DNA from: Lishizhenia sp965656535
Lineage (GTDB): Bacteria > Bacteroidota > Bacteroidia > Flavobacteriales_D > Crocinitomicaceae
DNA: 64,000 nt
Direction of reading: 5' to 3'
Assembly (NCBI GenBank): GCA_965656535.1
Contig: CBFHKX010000002.1
Coordinates: forward strand, 434,001 to 498,000
Numbering within the stretch: position 1 is the first letter of the stretch; the number at the start of each line of letters is the position of its first letter. The notes beneath the pieces were generated by a model. That model saw only the letters and a list, made by a program, of their open reading frames with translations. It had not been told where the DNA came from and searched no databases. Both the position numbers and the translations under genes were made by a program. Below, piece after piece: positions 44,670-53,883 of this stretch.

Positions 44670-45263
44670 CTAAGCAACGATTAAATTTCTAGTTAATGGT
44701 CCGATATTAAAGAGTGCATCCAAAATAGATAGGTTAAATTGAAAAGAAATCTTGTCAGCAAACACTTGGATATAAGTTTGATGTTCAAAAACCTGATTTT
44801 TTTGATTGAGCACAATTCGTTTATCCATGTTACTTTCAAGCGGTTCAAAGTTTGTTTTTGCATTGAAATTTACAGAAAGGTCTAACCATGTTTTAACCTT
44901 TTCTAAAATGTGCTGATTAAAGTTAAGAAGCGATTCTTCATTAGAAAAAATGAGTTCTTTGATTTCTGGCCCGTAATACCAAAAGTATGGTGCGTGTTTG
45001 TAGGCACTTTCAATAGATTTCCAATGGTCTTTTTGCCAATCTTCTGCTCTAGCGATACGTATGTCAATCATACTTGAAAGTTTTCCATTTGGTCGGATTA
45101 CAGGGATGCTTAATGACTGAATACCATTCGCAGTAAGAATTTCAGTTCTATTTCTATACGTTTGTTTTTGGTAATACTCTGCACAATCTATATCTAGCTT
45201 TTTTTCTTTTGTGACACTAGACCAAAAGGCGATATTTCCGAAATAAGTACTAGAGACAGGCAC
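44670..45263 (-). CDS. WbqC family protein
   Basis: 197 residues. The WbqC pattern is visible: an N-terminal FGNIAFWSSV segment, YQKQTYRNRTEILTANG, SIPVIRPNGK, and WQKDHWKSIESAYKHAPYF, a run of conserved aromatic and basic residues. The family is found with surface polysaccharide genes but its reaction is not established. Four bases separate it from lepB, with which it is cotranscribed. Confidence 0.85.
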   Translation of the reverse strand: MPVSSTYFGNIAFWSSVTKEKKLDIDCAEYYQKQTYRNRTEILTANGIQSLSIPVIRPNGKLSSMIDIRIARAEDWQKDHWKSIESAYKHAPYFWYYGPEIKELIFSNEESLLNFNQHILEKVKTWLDLSVNFNAKTNFEPLESNMDKRIVLNQKNQVFEHQTYIQVFADKISFQFNLSILDALFNIGPLTRNLIVA

Positions 45264-45267
45264 GGAT

Positions 45268-47220
45268 TTATTTTATTAAAGTAAACAACCTATCCCAACG
45301 TACACCTCCGTTAGGGTTTTTAGAGAACCAAACCATAGAAGCTCTTCCTACGATATGATCTTCTGGCACAAATCCCCAAACTCTAGAATCTGCAGAATTG
45401 AAACGATTGTCTCCCATCATCCAATAGTAATTCATCTCAAAAGTATATTCTATAGCTTCTTTGCCATCAATAAAGTACTTGCCATCTTTCTCTTCAAAAG
45501 TATGCAGCTCATAAGCTGTTATTATACGCTTGTACCAAATCACATTTTTCTCAGTTAAAGCTATTTTATCTCCTTTTTTCGGGATATAGAATTTTTGAAA
45601 ATTAGATGGATTATTTTGTACTTCCGGATGTTTTGGGTAGTAGTTTAAATTGTAATTCTGCTGAGCAGCTTTACTCATAAAATCATAATTTTTCTCTTCT
45701 CCATCATCTTTTAGTGTCAGCTGTATAGTTTCGGCTAGCTTTTCATATTCTGTTTTTGTAGCATTTAGATAAAATACATATCCACCATTTTTACTTAAAT
45801 TATTGGGAGAACTAATTCCACCATATTGTGTGTTGAAAGTGTAAATGTCTCTCGGGTATTCCATACCTAATTTTTCAGTAATGCGTTTTATGGTGCCCCA
45901 AGATGTTGGCTCCGTTATGTATTGCAAGTTTTGAAACTCAAAAATAGGAGCAGACTCTCCATTTACGTAGAGTTGACTATCTTTAATTTCTAGCGTATCT
46001 CCAGGAACTCCAACACAGCGTTTGATATAATTTTCTCTTTTATCTACAGGTCGATAAACAATTCCGTAATGATCAATTATTTTTCCATCGCCTCCGCTGT
46101 ACGTTCGTTTATTAATAGCAATTTCTTCCCTAGCTTTACTTTTCCATATTTCTAATTCTGCTATAAAGTTGGATTCGTCTATTAGTTTCCCAGCTTTAAT
46201 GAATTTCTGAATTTCTGCCTGTAATATCGAGTCTTTGTTTTGAATGTTTTTATAAGCGGAGTCTGCTTGTATGCGTTGACGTAGTTTAACTGCAACCTCG
46301 TTGTTTTTTCTTAGTTTAGATGCATTTGCTTCTCTCCACAAACGGAACGCCTCGTTATTTACAATACCGTGGTAATCGTGTCCCATTAAACCATTTGGCA
46401 TACGAGGATCATAAACTGCAGTATCTCCAGAAGGATAGTTAAACACAACAACATCATATCTGTCAATATCTGAAAACCCGGGTAGGCGTGTGTAAGTACA
46501 TTTTTCTAAGCCTGTATATGATTTGATGTTTACCCACGGTATAGTGTTGTGCACTAACGGAAAACTTAAAGGAGTTACGGGTACTTTTGGACCATAGGCT
46601 AATTTATTTACAAATAAGAAATCTCCTACCAACAAGGTTTTTTCCATAGACCCAGTAGGAATTTGGAAAGGCTCAAAAACATAAGTTCTAATTGCACTTG
46701 CTGCAACTAAGGCAAATAAAACAGTATCTCCCCATTCTTTTATTCTAGTTTTTTTATTCTTTTTCTTGTTTTGTGCTAATCCTAAGGTGTTTGCTAAGAT
46801 ATGACCAAAAATTGGTAGCGATAAGAAAAGTACTACGTGGTCTCCCGCATTTCTTCTTGCTACATCGTCTGCTTTCTCCCAATTTGTTTCATAAACCGGT
46901 TGTAGTTTGTCGTCATTTGCAATTTTTACCATTAATAAAAACGGAAAAAAGATACCTTGTAAGGTTGCTGCTACAGAAAAACCTCCAAATTTTCTTATGT
47001 AAGAAACGTTAAAAACCATCCACATCACAATATGAATCCCAGGTATTATCATTAAAAATGCCCACCATCCTTTTTGTCCGCTAATCTGACTTGCAACATA
47101 ATAGTTATAACCAGGGATGAGTGCTTCCCATTGTTTTCTTCCTGCCTTTGGAAAAGACTTAAACCACAAAGCTAAATAAGGGTAAACTAGAAAGAAGAGA
47201 TAAAAATATTTTGCGTACAT
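45268..47220 (-). CDS. lepB: Signal peptidase I, large Bacteroidota form
   Basis: 650 residues, much longer than typical LepB (about 325 in E. coli). The first 130 residues form an extra membrane domain with three or four helices (WWAFLMIIPGIHIVMWMVF, GFSVAATLQGIFFPFLLMV). The peptidase follows: FQIPTGSMEKTLLVGD with the catalytic serine near residue 191, YIKRCVGVPGDTLEI with the lysine near 401, and MMGDNRFNSADSRVWG (box E). An insert of about 150 residues lies between the serine and lysine regions. It removes signal peptides at the periplasmic face. Confidence 0.94.
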   Translation of the reverse strand: MYAKYFYLFFLVYPYLALWFKSFPKAGRKQWEALIPGYNYYVASQISGQKGWWAFLMIIPGIHIVMWMVFNVSYIRKFGGFSVAATLQGIFFPFLLMVKIANDDKLQPVYETNWEKADDVARRNAGDHVVLFLSLPIFGHILANTLGLAQNKKKNKKTRIKEWGDTVLFALVAASAIRTYVFEPFQIPTGSMEKTLLVGDFLFVNKLAYGPKVPVTPLSFPLVHNTIPWVNIKSYTGLEKCTYTRLPGFSDIDRYDVVVFNYPSGDTAVYDPRMPNGLMGHDYHGIVNNEAFRLWREANASKLRKNNEVAVKLRQRIQADSAYKNIQNKDSILQAEIQKFIKAGKLIDESNFIAELEIWKSKAREEIAINKRTYSGGDGKIIDHYGIVYRPVDKRENYIKRCVGVPGDTLEIKDSQLYVNGESAPIFEFQNLQYITEPTSWGTIKRITEKLGMEYPRDIYTFNTQYGGISSPNNLSKNGGYVFYLNATKTEYEKLAETIQLTLKDDGEEKNYDFMSKAAQQNYNLNYYPKHPEVQNNPSNFQKFYIPKKGDKIALTEKNVIWYKRIITAYELHTFEEKDGKYFIDGKEAIEYTFEMNYYWMMGDNRFNSADSRVWGFVPEDHIVGRASMVWFSKNPNGGVRWDRLFTLIK

Positions 47221-47223
47221 AAT

Positions 47224-47943
47224 TTAAAATTTTAAAACATCTTGCATAGTGTAAACACCTTGTTTATCTACTATCCATTCTGCTGCTACAACTGCACCAA
47301 GAGCAAAACCTGTTCTTTTATGCGCTGTGTGTTCAATTGTTAAGGTATCTATTTCAGATGTATAATTTATGGTATGCGTACCGGGTACATCTGGTGTTCT
47401 AATCGCTTTTATTTGTAGTCCGTTTTCAGTTGCATCTTCATCATTCTCTAAACAATATATAGAAGAATAATGCTTGTTTTTGGCTAAGATTCCTTCTGCT
47501 AAGGTAATTGCCGTTCCGCTAGGAGCATCTAATTTTTGAGTATGATGAATTTCTTCAATTTCTGCACTATATTCTTTATGTGACTGCATTAAACTAGCCA
47601 AATATTGGTTCAGTTTAAAGAACAGATTAACACCAATACTAAAATTACTTGCATGTACTAATCCAGAATTGTGTTTAGCTACTTTTTGAGTGATTTCGTC
47701 CAAATGGTTATTCCAACCTGTTGTACCTACAACTGTTGGAGTGTTGCTGTTAATTAATATATCTAAATTAGAAAGTACAGTAGACGGCGTAGAAAATTCA
47801 ATTGCAACATCTACGGTTTTTAACTTTTCGGCAGACACTTTATTCTTAGAGTCGCACTTTAAGGTAAGGGTATGTCCGCGTTCTAAAGCAATTTTTTCAA
47901 TTGCTTGTCCCATTTTTCCATATCCAATTAACCCAATTCTCAT
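47224..47943 (-). CDS. dapB: 4-hydroxy-tetrahydrodipicolinate reductase
   Basis: 239 residues. LIGYGKMGQAIE is the NAD(P)-binding loop, ASNFSIGVNLFFKL and EEIHHTQKLDAPSGTA the substrate-binding motif with the catalytic histidine pair and lysine. The enzyme works in lysine and diaminopimelate synthesis for cell wall. Four bases from lepB; the order dapB-lepB-wbqC is familiar in flavobacteria. Confidence 0.96.
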   Translation of the reverse strand: MRIGLIGYGKMGQAIEKIALERGHTLTLKCDSKNKVSAEKLKTVDVAIEFSTPSTVLSNLDILINSNTPTVVGTTGWNNHLDEITQKVAKHNSGLVHASNFSIGVNLFFKLNQYLASLMQSHKEYSAEIEEIHHTQKLDAPSGTAITLAEGILAKNKHYSSIYCLENDEDATENGLQIKAIRTPDVPGTHTINYTSEIDTLTIEHTAHKRTGFALGAVVAAEWIVDKQGVYTMQDVLKF

Positions 47944-48009
47944 AAATTTTTTGTCTGTTATGTTGCCTAAGCAACAAAAATAAAAGAATGCTGCAACTTT
48001 CTCTTTTAT

Positions 48010-48573
48010 TTAACGAAAATTAAAGGATAAGTGCATACCAAGTGCGTTTGAATTTAAAACGGCGGGTTTTATTTGAAGCGAGAGATCATCTGTAACATCA
48101 AAATTTACAAAATGTGCTTCAACTCCTGCATCTAATATGTTTAATCCGTAAATGATAATAGCCCCAAAAATCATTAAATCTCGATTACGTAGACTTTGGT
48201 TGTAAGTAGTAAGTACACCAGAAAGGTTAAAGTTCGCAAATTGAGCATCATTGCTCATGTTATTTACTATTCTAAACTCATACTCTGCTCGTGCATCGTT
48301 TTTTAATTTATTATTTTCAAGAATAAAATAAGTTGTAATACCTAAGCCTGCATAAATAATTGGAACCTTCCAAAAGGCCTTCTTTTTTCCTTTAGGCATT
48401 GCTATATGATTGTAAATTTGACCTGCACCTGGTAATACAAGGCTGTATAACATTGCTTTTTTAGGTGAGTGCAATGTATCGTCTTGATTTTCGGGTAAAA
48501 CCGTGGATAAACTATCCTGAGCAGTACCATAAAAAAGGAACGTCAAATAAAATACAACCGTAAGTTGTTTCAT
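48010..48573 (-). CDS. DUF5683 membrane-associated protein
   Basis: 187 residues with signal peptide (VVFYLTFLFYGTAQ). SPKKAMLYSLVLPGAGQIYNH is the hallmark of DUF5683, followed by KKKAFWKVPIIYAGLG and a second membrane helix. Function unknown. Almost always found between parB and dapB in this lineage, as here (its start abuts the parB stop). Confidence 0.88.
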   Translation of the reverse strand: MKQLTVVFYLTFLFYGTAQDSLSTVLPENQDDTLHSPKKAMLYSLVLPGAGQIYNHIAMPKGKKKAFWKVPIIYAGLGITTYFILENNKLKNDARAEYEFRIVNNMSNDAQFANFNLSGVLTTYNQSLRNRDLMIFGAIIIYGLNILDAGVEAHFVNFDVTDDLSLQIKPAVLNSNALGMHLSFNFR

Positions 48574-49473
48574 TTATTTATTAAGTATTTCTATAATTCG
48601 GTTTAAATCCGTCTCAGAGTTAAAATTGATTACCAACTTTCCGCTACCTTGTTTACTTTTTGTAATTTCTACTTTTGCAGCAACCTTATCCCCAAGATAT
48701 TCTCTAAAGTTGTTTTGTTCCGGACTTATATCAGCAGCTTTACCTTTAATTTTAGGTTCTTCTACTTTGGTCTCCTTGTTTTTAAGAATAGCTTCTAGAG
48801 ATCTTACCGATAATCCTTCTTCTAAAATTCTGTAATAAAGTTCAATTTGCTTTTCTTCGTTTCCAGCAGAAACAAGTGCTCTTGCGTGCCCCATTGAGAT
48901 AAGATTATCTCTAACTCCTTTTTGAACTAGGGCTGGAAGTTTTAATAAGCGTAAATGGTTAGTAATTGAAGATCTACTTTTAGCAATTTTCTTGCTTAAT
49001 TCTTCTTGGGTAAGCGCACATTCTTCTAAAAGTCTTTCATAAGAGAGGGCAACCTCAATTGCATTTAAATCTTCTCTTTGTATGTTTTCAACCAATGCCA
49101 TTTCTAGCATCGTTTGATCATTAGCTACACGTATGTATGCAGGAACCTCTTCTAATCCTGCGAGTTGAGATGCTCTAAAGCGTCTCTCACCAGATATTAG
49201 TTGATATTTATCTCTGCCTAATTTTCTTACGGTTAGCGGTTGTATAATTCCGTGTTCACTGATAGATTGACTTAATTCTTTTAGTGCAGCTTCTTCAAAA
49301 TGTGTTCTTGGATTAAACGGATTTGCTTCTATACTAGAAATGGGTAACATAGCGATTGATCCTAAAACTGATTTGTCTGAGATATCTGAGGAAGTAATGT
49401 CTGTAGCAGAACTTTCAAGTAATGCGCCTAAACCTTTTCCCAAGGGTGGTCTTTTATTTGTCTTAGAGCTCAT
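48574..49473 (-). CDS. parB: Chromosome partitioning protein ParB
   Basis: 299 residues from the ATG at 49473; an open frame continues 24 codons upstream into parA but lacks family similarity. KRPPLGKGLGALL is the ParB N-terminal box that contacts ParA, ISGERRFRASQLAG the CTP/parS-binding GERRxRA motif, and EELSKKIAKSRSSITNHLRLL the DNA-binding helix-turn-helix. ParB spreads around parS near the origin. I found no GTTTCACGTGAAAC-type parS in the window. Confidence 0.95.
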   Translation of the reverse strand: MSSKTNKRPPLGKGLGALLESSATDITSSDISDKSVLGSIAMLPISSIEANPFNPRTHFEEAALKELSQSISEHGIIQPLTVRKLGRDKYQLISGERRFRASQLAGLEEVPAYIRVANDQTMLEMALVENIQREDLNAIEVALSYERLLEECALTQEELSKKIAKSRSSITNHLRLLKLPALVQKGVRDNLISMGHARALVSAGNEEKQIELYYRILEEGLSVRSLEAILKNKETKVEEPKIKGKAADISPEQNNFREYLGDKVAAKVEITKSKQGSGKLVINFNSETDLNRIIEILNK

Positions 49474-50275
49474 TTCCAAGTTTAATTTGTTTGTCGTCTT
49501 CGTTAATTTTAGTTGCGTTATTACGCTGTAATACTTCGCGTGCAAAATTAAGATAATTCACAGAACCTTTACTTGTTGCATCATGCATTACGATGGTTTC
49601 TCCAAAGCTTGGAGCTTCTCCGAGTTTCGTATTTCTATGAATTACAGTGTCAAAGACCAATTCTTGAAAATGTGTTTTAACCTCTTCAACCACTTGGTTG
49701 GCTAAGCGTAAACGAGTATCGTACATGGTGAGAAGAATTCCTTCAATTTCTAAATCTTCGTTTAGTCTTCCCTGAACGATTTTTATCGTATTCAATAATT
49801 TCCCTAAGCCTTCTAAAGCAAAATACTCGCATTGAACGGGTATCATAACTGCATCAGCTGCCGTTAAAGAATTTACTGTTATAAGGCCTAAAGATGGAGA
49901 GCAATCTATGATAATAAAGTCATACTCGTCTTTGATTTTATTTAGTGCCATTTTGAGCATGTGCTCTCGATTAGGCATGTTAATCATTTCTAACTCAGCT
50001 CCAACAAGATCTATGTGAGAAGGAAGAATATCTAAATTCGGATTTGCTGTTGTTAAAATTAAATCTTTAGGATGAACTTCATTGACTAAACAATCGTATA
50101 TGTTTTTATTGTTCTTTGGATCAAATCCGAGTCCAGACGTAGCATTTGCTTGCGGGTCTGCATCAACAATCAATGTTTTATACTCTAACACACCTAAACA
50201 ACCAGCTAAATTAATCGCTGTTGTGGTTTTCCCAACTCCTCCTTTTTGATTTGCTATTGCAATAATTTTACCCAT
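49463..50275 (-). CDS. parA: Chromosome partitioning ATPase ParA
   Basis: 270 residues with the deviant Walker A KGGVGKTTTAINLAG near the N-terminus, LIVDADPQANATSG (Walker A') and FIIIDCSPSLGLIT (Walker B). It drives segregation of ParB-parS complexes. It overlaps parB by 11 nt. The start is the ATG at 50275, with TATCTTTA about 20 nt upstream as a weak promoter. Confidence 0.96.
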   Translation of the reverse strand: MGKIIAIANQKGGVGKTTTAINLAGCLGVLEYKTLIVDADPQANATSGLGFDPKNNKNIYDCLVNEVHPKDLILTTANPNLDILPSHIDLVGAELEMINMPNREHMLKMALNKIKDEYDFIIIDCSPSLGLITVNSLTAADAVMIPVQCEYFALEGLGKLLNTIKIVQGRLNEDLEIEGILLTMYDTRLRLANQVVEEVKTHFQELVFDTVIHRNTKLGEAPSFGETIVMHDATSKGSVNYLNFAREVLQRNNATKINEDDKQIKLGNEL

Positions 50276-50377
50276 AAATGACGTTTAATGAGGTAAAGAT
50301 ACTTTTTAACCTCTTGTAAAACGGTATAAATACATTAATATTTATCCTCTTTTTAATGTTAATTGATTGTGGATAAC

Positions 50378-50704
50378 TTACTTTAAGTCATCAAAGCTTA
50401 ACTCTTCAACTTCTTGAGTCGACTTACTGTCTTTATTTGTTTCAGAATTTTTCAGTTCTGTAATTTTATCCATGACTTCCTGAAAACCTTCTGTGAACTT
50501 TTCAAAATCTTCCTTGTATAGAAAAATTTTATGCTTTTGGTAAGAAGCTTTTCCGTCATAGGAGGACTTTTTACTTTCAGTGAGTGTTAGATACAAATCA
50601 TTATTCCGGGTAGATTTAATATCGAAAAAGTAAGTTCGTTTTCCTGCTCTCACGGCTTTCGAGTAAACTTCATCGTTTCTCTCATTTCTAATTCCATCTT
50701 CCAT
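50378..50704 (-). CDS. DUF3276 / PUR-domain protein
   Basis: 108 residues from the ATG at 50704. NDEVYSKAVRAGKRTYFFDI and NDLYLTLTESKK with KIFLYKEDFEKFTEGF match DUF3276, a Bacteroidota family with the PUR-alpha single-stranded nucleic acid-binding fold. The C-terminal 25 residues are acidic and disordered. Monocistronic with a near-consensus promoter; likely a small DNA- or RNA-binding protein. Confidence 0.9.
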   Translation of the reverse strand: MEDGIRNERNDEVYSKAVRAGKRTYFFDIKSTRNNDLYLTLTESKKSSYDGKASYQKHKIFLYKEDFEKFTEGFQEVMDKITELKNSETNKDSKSTQEVEELSFDDLK

Positions 50705-50725
50705 AAATAAAGTAATCGATCTTAG

Positions 50726-50756
50726 CAAATATTGAAATTTTAATCAATAAATCCAA
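50726..50756 (-). promoter_or_regulatory. Promoter of the DUF3276 gene
   Basis: On the minus strand TTG (50756-50754)-N20-AATATTTG (50733-50726), one mismatch in the -7 box, 21 nt before the ATG. Confidence 0.6.
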
Positions 50757-50809
50757 GTAAAGTGAATAACTCTCTCTGTTGTACTAATTCTATTGCTATA
50801 TTTATGTAA

Positions 50810-51582
50810 ATGAAACGATTACTACTACTTGTTGCACTCTTTGTAGCCTTGGCGAACTGTATTGAGCAGACTTCTCAGCCCACAATGAATCCAAATAAAG
50901 ATCTTGTAAAGCAGACTACCGATAGCAGTTTTACAAGGCTCGTGTCACATAAATCAGAAACATATAAAATAGATAGCTTGGAGCAAGCTTTATTTCTGCG
51001 GGATTAATTGATATTCAGACTCTAAATGATTCTACTCTTGTAAGCCTAAAATATAGGACGGCTGATAACTTTATGAAGAGACCGCTCTATTCTAATCTCA
51101 GAAAGGCTTATTTACAGCCCGAAATTGCTCGGAGGTTAGCAAGAGTTTAGCAGTTTTTATCTAAAGAAGATAGTTCTTTAAGGCTTTTAGCTTATGATGC
51201 GGTAAGACCTAGGTCTGTTCAATGGTAAATGTGGAAAGGTATAGATACCTTGCCTGTTTCCAGGGGCGTTAAATTTGTAAGCAATCCAAAAAATGGCAGT
51301 GTTCATAATTATGGTTGTGCGGTTGATTTGACACTCGCAGATCAGTTTGGAAATGCACTTGATATGGGTGCAGAGTATGATGATTTGAGACGAATTGCCT
51401 ACCCGCAGTTTGAGCAGGAATTTTTATTAAAAGGTCTACTTTCTAAAGAACAGTTGGCCAACAGGGCTTTATTAAGAAGGGTGATGAAAAAAGAGGGTTT
51501 TTCTGGTATACCAACAGAATGGTGGCATTTTAATGGTCATTCGCGTTCGCGCGCAAAAAAGCGCTACAAAATTATAGAATAG
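50810..51582 (+). pseudogene. Broken D-alanyl-D-alanine dipeptidase (VanX/DdpX family)
   Basis: Three lesions interrupt one recognisable coding sequence. A lipoprotein-like start (LLLVALFVALANC) runs in frame to a TAA at 51005-51007. Near 51000 the similarity moves to another frame: AGLIDIQTLNDSTLVSLKYR, then FMKRPLYSNLRKAYLQPEIA. In that frame a TAG (51148-51150) and a TAA (51226-51228) follow, with LLAYDAVRPRSVQ between them. The last 117 codons read on: KFVSNPKNGSVHNYGCAVDLTL and GIPTEWWHFN, which hold the family's zinc ligands. A VanX-type zinc dipeptidase cleaves D-Ala-D-Ala. Full activity is impossible from this copy unless the sequence is wrong. Confidence 0.85.
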
Positions 51583-51594
51583 TTCAACTCACAA

Positions 51595-52509
51595 TTATTT
51601 CCATCGTAAAATCTCAATTTCTTCTTGCTTTTCTTGTGGATAGCTTTGTTTGATTTTTTTAAATAAAAGACCAAGACTCTGAGCTTTTGAGTTTCTAGGC
51701 AAATGGAATCCAACGATAGACCTTGCAGGTTGTTTCCCTTTTAAGGTTTTGATTGAAGGTGATAAGGATGGGTATTGTTTAGCAAAATACTCAGGAAGTA
51801 AGGTGTATCCTCCTTTTGCTTTAGCCATATCAATCAATATTTGCATGTTTCCACCTTCATAATCCCAATCTTGCGCTAAGTTTTTCTTGATTTCACAAAA
51901 GTTAATCATTTGTGTTCTCAGGCAATTATCTTTACTTAACAGCCACGGTTGATGTAAGGAAAGGCTTTCTTTGTCTACTTTCTTACTGTTAATAGTTGGT
52001 GCGTATACTTCAATTTTTTCATTAAATAACGGTAATGTTGTAAGATTCGATTCGAGAAGTGGACCGGCCATTATTCCGGCATCTATTCTTTTAGCTGTAA
52101 CGGCTTCTAAAAGGTGTTCTGAGTTGAGTTCCTTAACCTTTAGTTTAATGTTGGGTAAAATGACATCCCAAAAACTATACAGTTTAGGTACCAGATATGC
52201 ACTAATAGTTGGTATAATACCTAAAACAATTTCCTCTTTAAATTTCCCTTCTTTTTTTGAAATAAATTGAGATAATGCATCAAACGTATTTTCTACTTCT
52301 AATAAATAGGGTAGAATTTCTTCTCCAAACGAAGATAGTTTGACAGGGTAAGTATCTCTATTAAAAATGGAATACCCTAAGGTGTCTTCTGCTTTTTTTA
52401 TTTGCATAGATAGCGTTGGTTGTGTTACAAAACTTGCTTCTGCTGCTCGTTTAAAGTTAGACTCTCTGTGTACGGCCAGTATATATCGAATTTGTGCTTC
52501 TGAAATCAT
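51595..52509 (-). CDS. oxyR: Hydrogen-peroxide-sensing LysR regulator OxyR
   Basis: 304 residues from the ATG at 52509; 42 upstream in-frame codons lie in the operator and dps promoter region and are rejected. The LysR helix-turn-helix is at 18-45 (NFKRAAEASFVTQPTLSMQI). In the effector domain C196 and C205 lie nine residues apart in DNCLRTQMINFC, exactly the spacing and context of the redox cysteines C199/C208 of E. coli OxyR. It is divergent from dps and near a peroxiredoxin, both usual OxyR targets. An ATAG-type OxyR site abuts the start codon. Confidence 0.93.
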   Translation of the reverse strand: MISEAQIRYILAVHRESNFKRAAEASFVTQPTLSMQIKKAEDTLGYSIFNRDTYPVKLSSFGEEILPYLLEVENTFDALSQFISKKEGKFKEEIVLGIIPTISAYLVPKLYSFWDVILPNIKLKVKELNSEHLLEAVTAKRIDAGIMAGPLLESNLTTLPLFNEKIEVYAPTINSKKVDKESLSLHQPWLLSKDNCLRTQMINFCEIKKNLAQDWDYEGGNMQILIDMAKAKGGYTLLPEYFAKQYPSLSPSIKTLKGKQPARSIVGFHLPRNSKAQSLGLLFKKIKQSYPQEKQEEIEILRWK

Positions 52510-52548
52510 ATAGATAAAATCTATGTAAATATAGTAATAATAGATTAT
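52510..52548. promoter_or_regulatory. OxyR binding site between oxyR and dps
   Basis: ATAGATAAAATCTAT (52510-52524) matches the OxyR half-operator ATAGntnnnanCTAT at every defined base. A second, degenerate half (ATAG at 52531-52534 and AGAT near 52542) follows at about the expected distance. Confidence 0.75.
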
Positions 52549-52568
52549 GTTTAAGTGTTTAAATAGCT

Positions 52569-52576
52569 TATCTTTG
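52569..52576 (+). promoter_or_regulatory. -7 element of dps
   Basis: TATCTTTG, exact to TAnnTTTG, 21 nt before the dps ATG. There is no TTG at the -33 position, as might be expected of a promoter needing an activator such as OxyR. Confidence 0.65.
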
Positions 52577-52597
52577 TTTTGAACAAAATAGAATAGT

Positions 52598-53041
52598 ATG
52601 AAAACGAGCAAAAAAATGATCAAGGAGTTAAACACTTTATTAGCGACATATCAAATTCATTATCAAAATTTACGTGCCTTGCACTGGAATATAAAAGGTA
52701 ACAGTTTCTTTGAGATACATGCAAAGTATGAAGAACTGTATTTGAGAACACAAATTATCATTGATGATTTGGCAGAGCGTATACTTTCGTTAGATGCGCA
52801 GCCAATTCATTCATACAATGATTATTTAGAGACCTCTCTTATTGCTGAAAATGAACATATTTCTGATGCAACTGTTGGAATGAAATATGTGTTGAAAGCG
52901 CAAAAAGAGATTTTAAAGCTAGAGCGTGTTATACTTTCTGTTTCTGGTGAATTAGAAGATGAGGGTACGAATAGTTTAATGTCTGATTTAATTGCAGAAA
53001 AAGAAAAAACCAATTGGATGTTTAAAGCATGGATTGGTTAG
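52598..53041 (+). CDS. dps: Dps family DNA-protection ferritin
   Basis: 147 residues, a four-helix ferritin-like chain. Ferroxidase ligands occur in HYQNLRALHWNIKG (H29), FFEIHAKYEELY (H41, E45/E46) and IIDDLAERI (D56/D57, E60). Dps dodecamers oxidise Fe(II) with peroxide and store it, protecting DNA. The short lysine-containing N-terminus (KTSKKMIKE) may bind DNA. It is divergent from oxyR and upstream of the peroxiredoxin gene. Confidence 0.94.
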   Translation: MKTSKKMIKELNTLLATYQIHYQNLRALHWNIKGNSFFEIHAKYEELYLRTQIIIDDLAERILSLDAQPIHSYNDYLETSLIAENEHISDATVGMKYVLKAQKEILKLERVILSVSGELEDEGTNSLMSDLIAEKEKTNWMFKAWIG

Positions 53042-53142
53042 TTATTAACAAATTGAAGGAATAATTCTAAAAGCAACCTTTAAAAAATAGAGAAATATTA
53101 ATTTCGTATTTTGAAATAAATTATACAATAAAAACAAATAAA

Positions 53143-53775
53143 ATGTCAGTATTAGTAGGTAAAAAAGCACCTTCATTTTCTGCAGGAGCAGTTGTAAATG
53201 GAGGAGAAATCGTAGCAGATTTTTCATTAGATCAGTATGTAGGTAAAAATCCGGTAGTCTTATTTTTCTATCCAAAAGATTTTACTTTCGTTTGTCCATC
53301 AGAATTACACGCTTTTCAGAACAGAATGGCTGATTTCGAAGAGAGAGGTTGTAAAGTAGTTGCGGTTTCTACAGATACAGAAGAATCACACTGGGGATGG
53401 TTACAAGTACCTAAAAACAAAGGTGGTATTGAAGGGATTAAATACCCAATCGTCGCAGATACATCAAAAACAATTTCTGATGCTTACGGAGTATTAGCCG
53501 GAGATTATGAGTACGATATGGAAGAAGGTTTAGTAGCAACTGGACCTATGATTGCTTATAGAGGTCTTTTCTTAATTGATAAAGACGGAGTAGTTCAACA
53601 TCAAATTGTAAACAATTTCCCATTAGGAAGAAACGTTGATGAAGCGATTAGAATGGTAGATGCATTGCAATTTTTCGAAGAAAATGGCGAGGTTTGTCCA
53701 GCAAACTGGCAAAAAGGAGAAGAAGGAATGAAAGATACTTTTGAAGGAGTAGCTGACTACCTTTCTAAGAACTAA
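53143..53775 (+). CDS. 2-Cys peroxiredoxin (AhpC/Prx1 type)
   Basis: 210 residues. Peroxidatic cysteine C51 lies in FYPKDFTFVCPSE and resolving cysteine C185 in GEVCPANWQKG, the typical 2-Cys arrangement. A GGIEG loop (about 94) and the terminal YLSKN helix resemble the GGLG/YF features of overoxidation-sensitive members. It reduces peroxides with electrons from thioredoxin; trxB is encoded 6 kb downstream. Own terminator follows. Confidence 0.95.
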   Translation: MSVLVGKKAPSFSAGAVVNGGEIVADFSLDQYVGKNPVVLFFYPKDFTFVCPSELHAFQNRMADFEERGCKVVAVSTDTEESHWGWLQVPKNKGGIEGIKYPIVADTSKTISDAYGVLAGDYEYDMEEGLVATGPMIAYRGLFLIDKDGVVQHQIVNNFPLGRNVDEAIRMVDALQFFEENGEVCPANWQKGEEGMKDTFEGVADYLSKN

Positions 53776-53795
53776 AAAAAATTTAGTCGATTATA

Positions 53796-53829
53796 AAATC
53801 CGAGCAGCTTCAGTTGTTCGGATTTTTTT
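53796..53829 (+). terminator. Terminator after peroxiredoxin
   Basis: AAATCCGA (53796-53803) pairs with TCGGATTT (53818-53825), with inner pairs, then T's. Confidence 0.9.
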
Positions 53830-53883
53830 GTGCTTTTTCATTTCAGACGTTCTTTTTCTTTATGTTTGCTTAAAATTAAAAGG

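Noticed and set aside
51229..51582. The 117-codon 3' part of the VanX-like sequence as a gene of its own
   Set aside because: It begins in the middle of the dipeptidase domain, lacks a signal peptide and follows in frame from upstream similarity; treated as part of the pseudogene.
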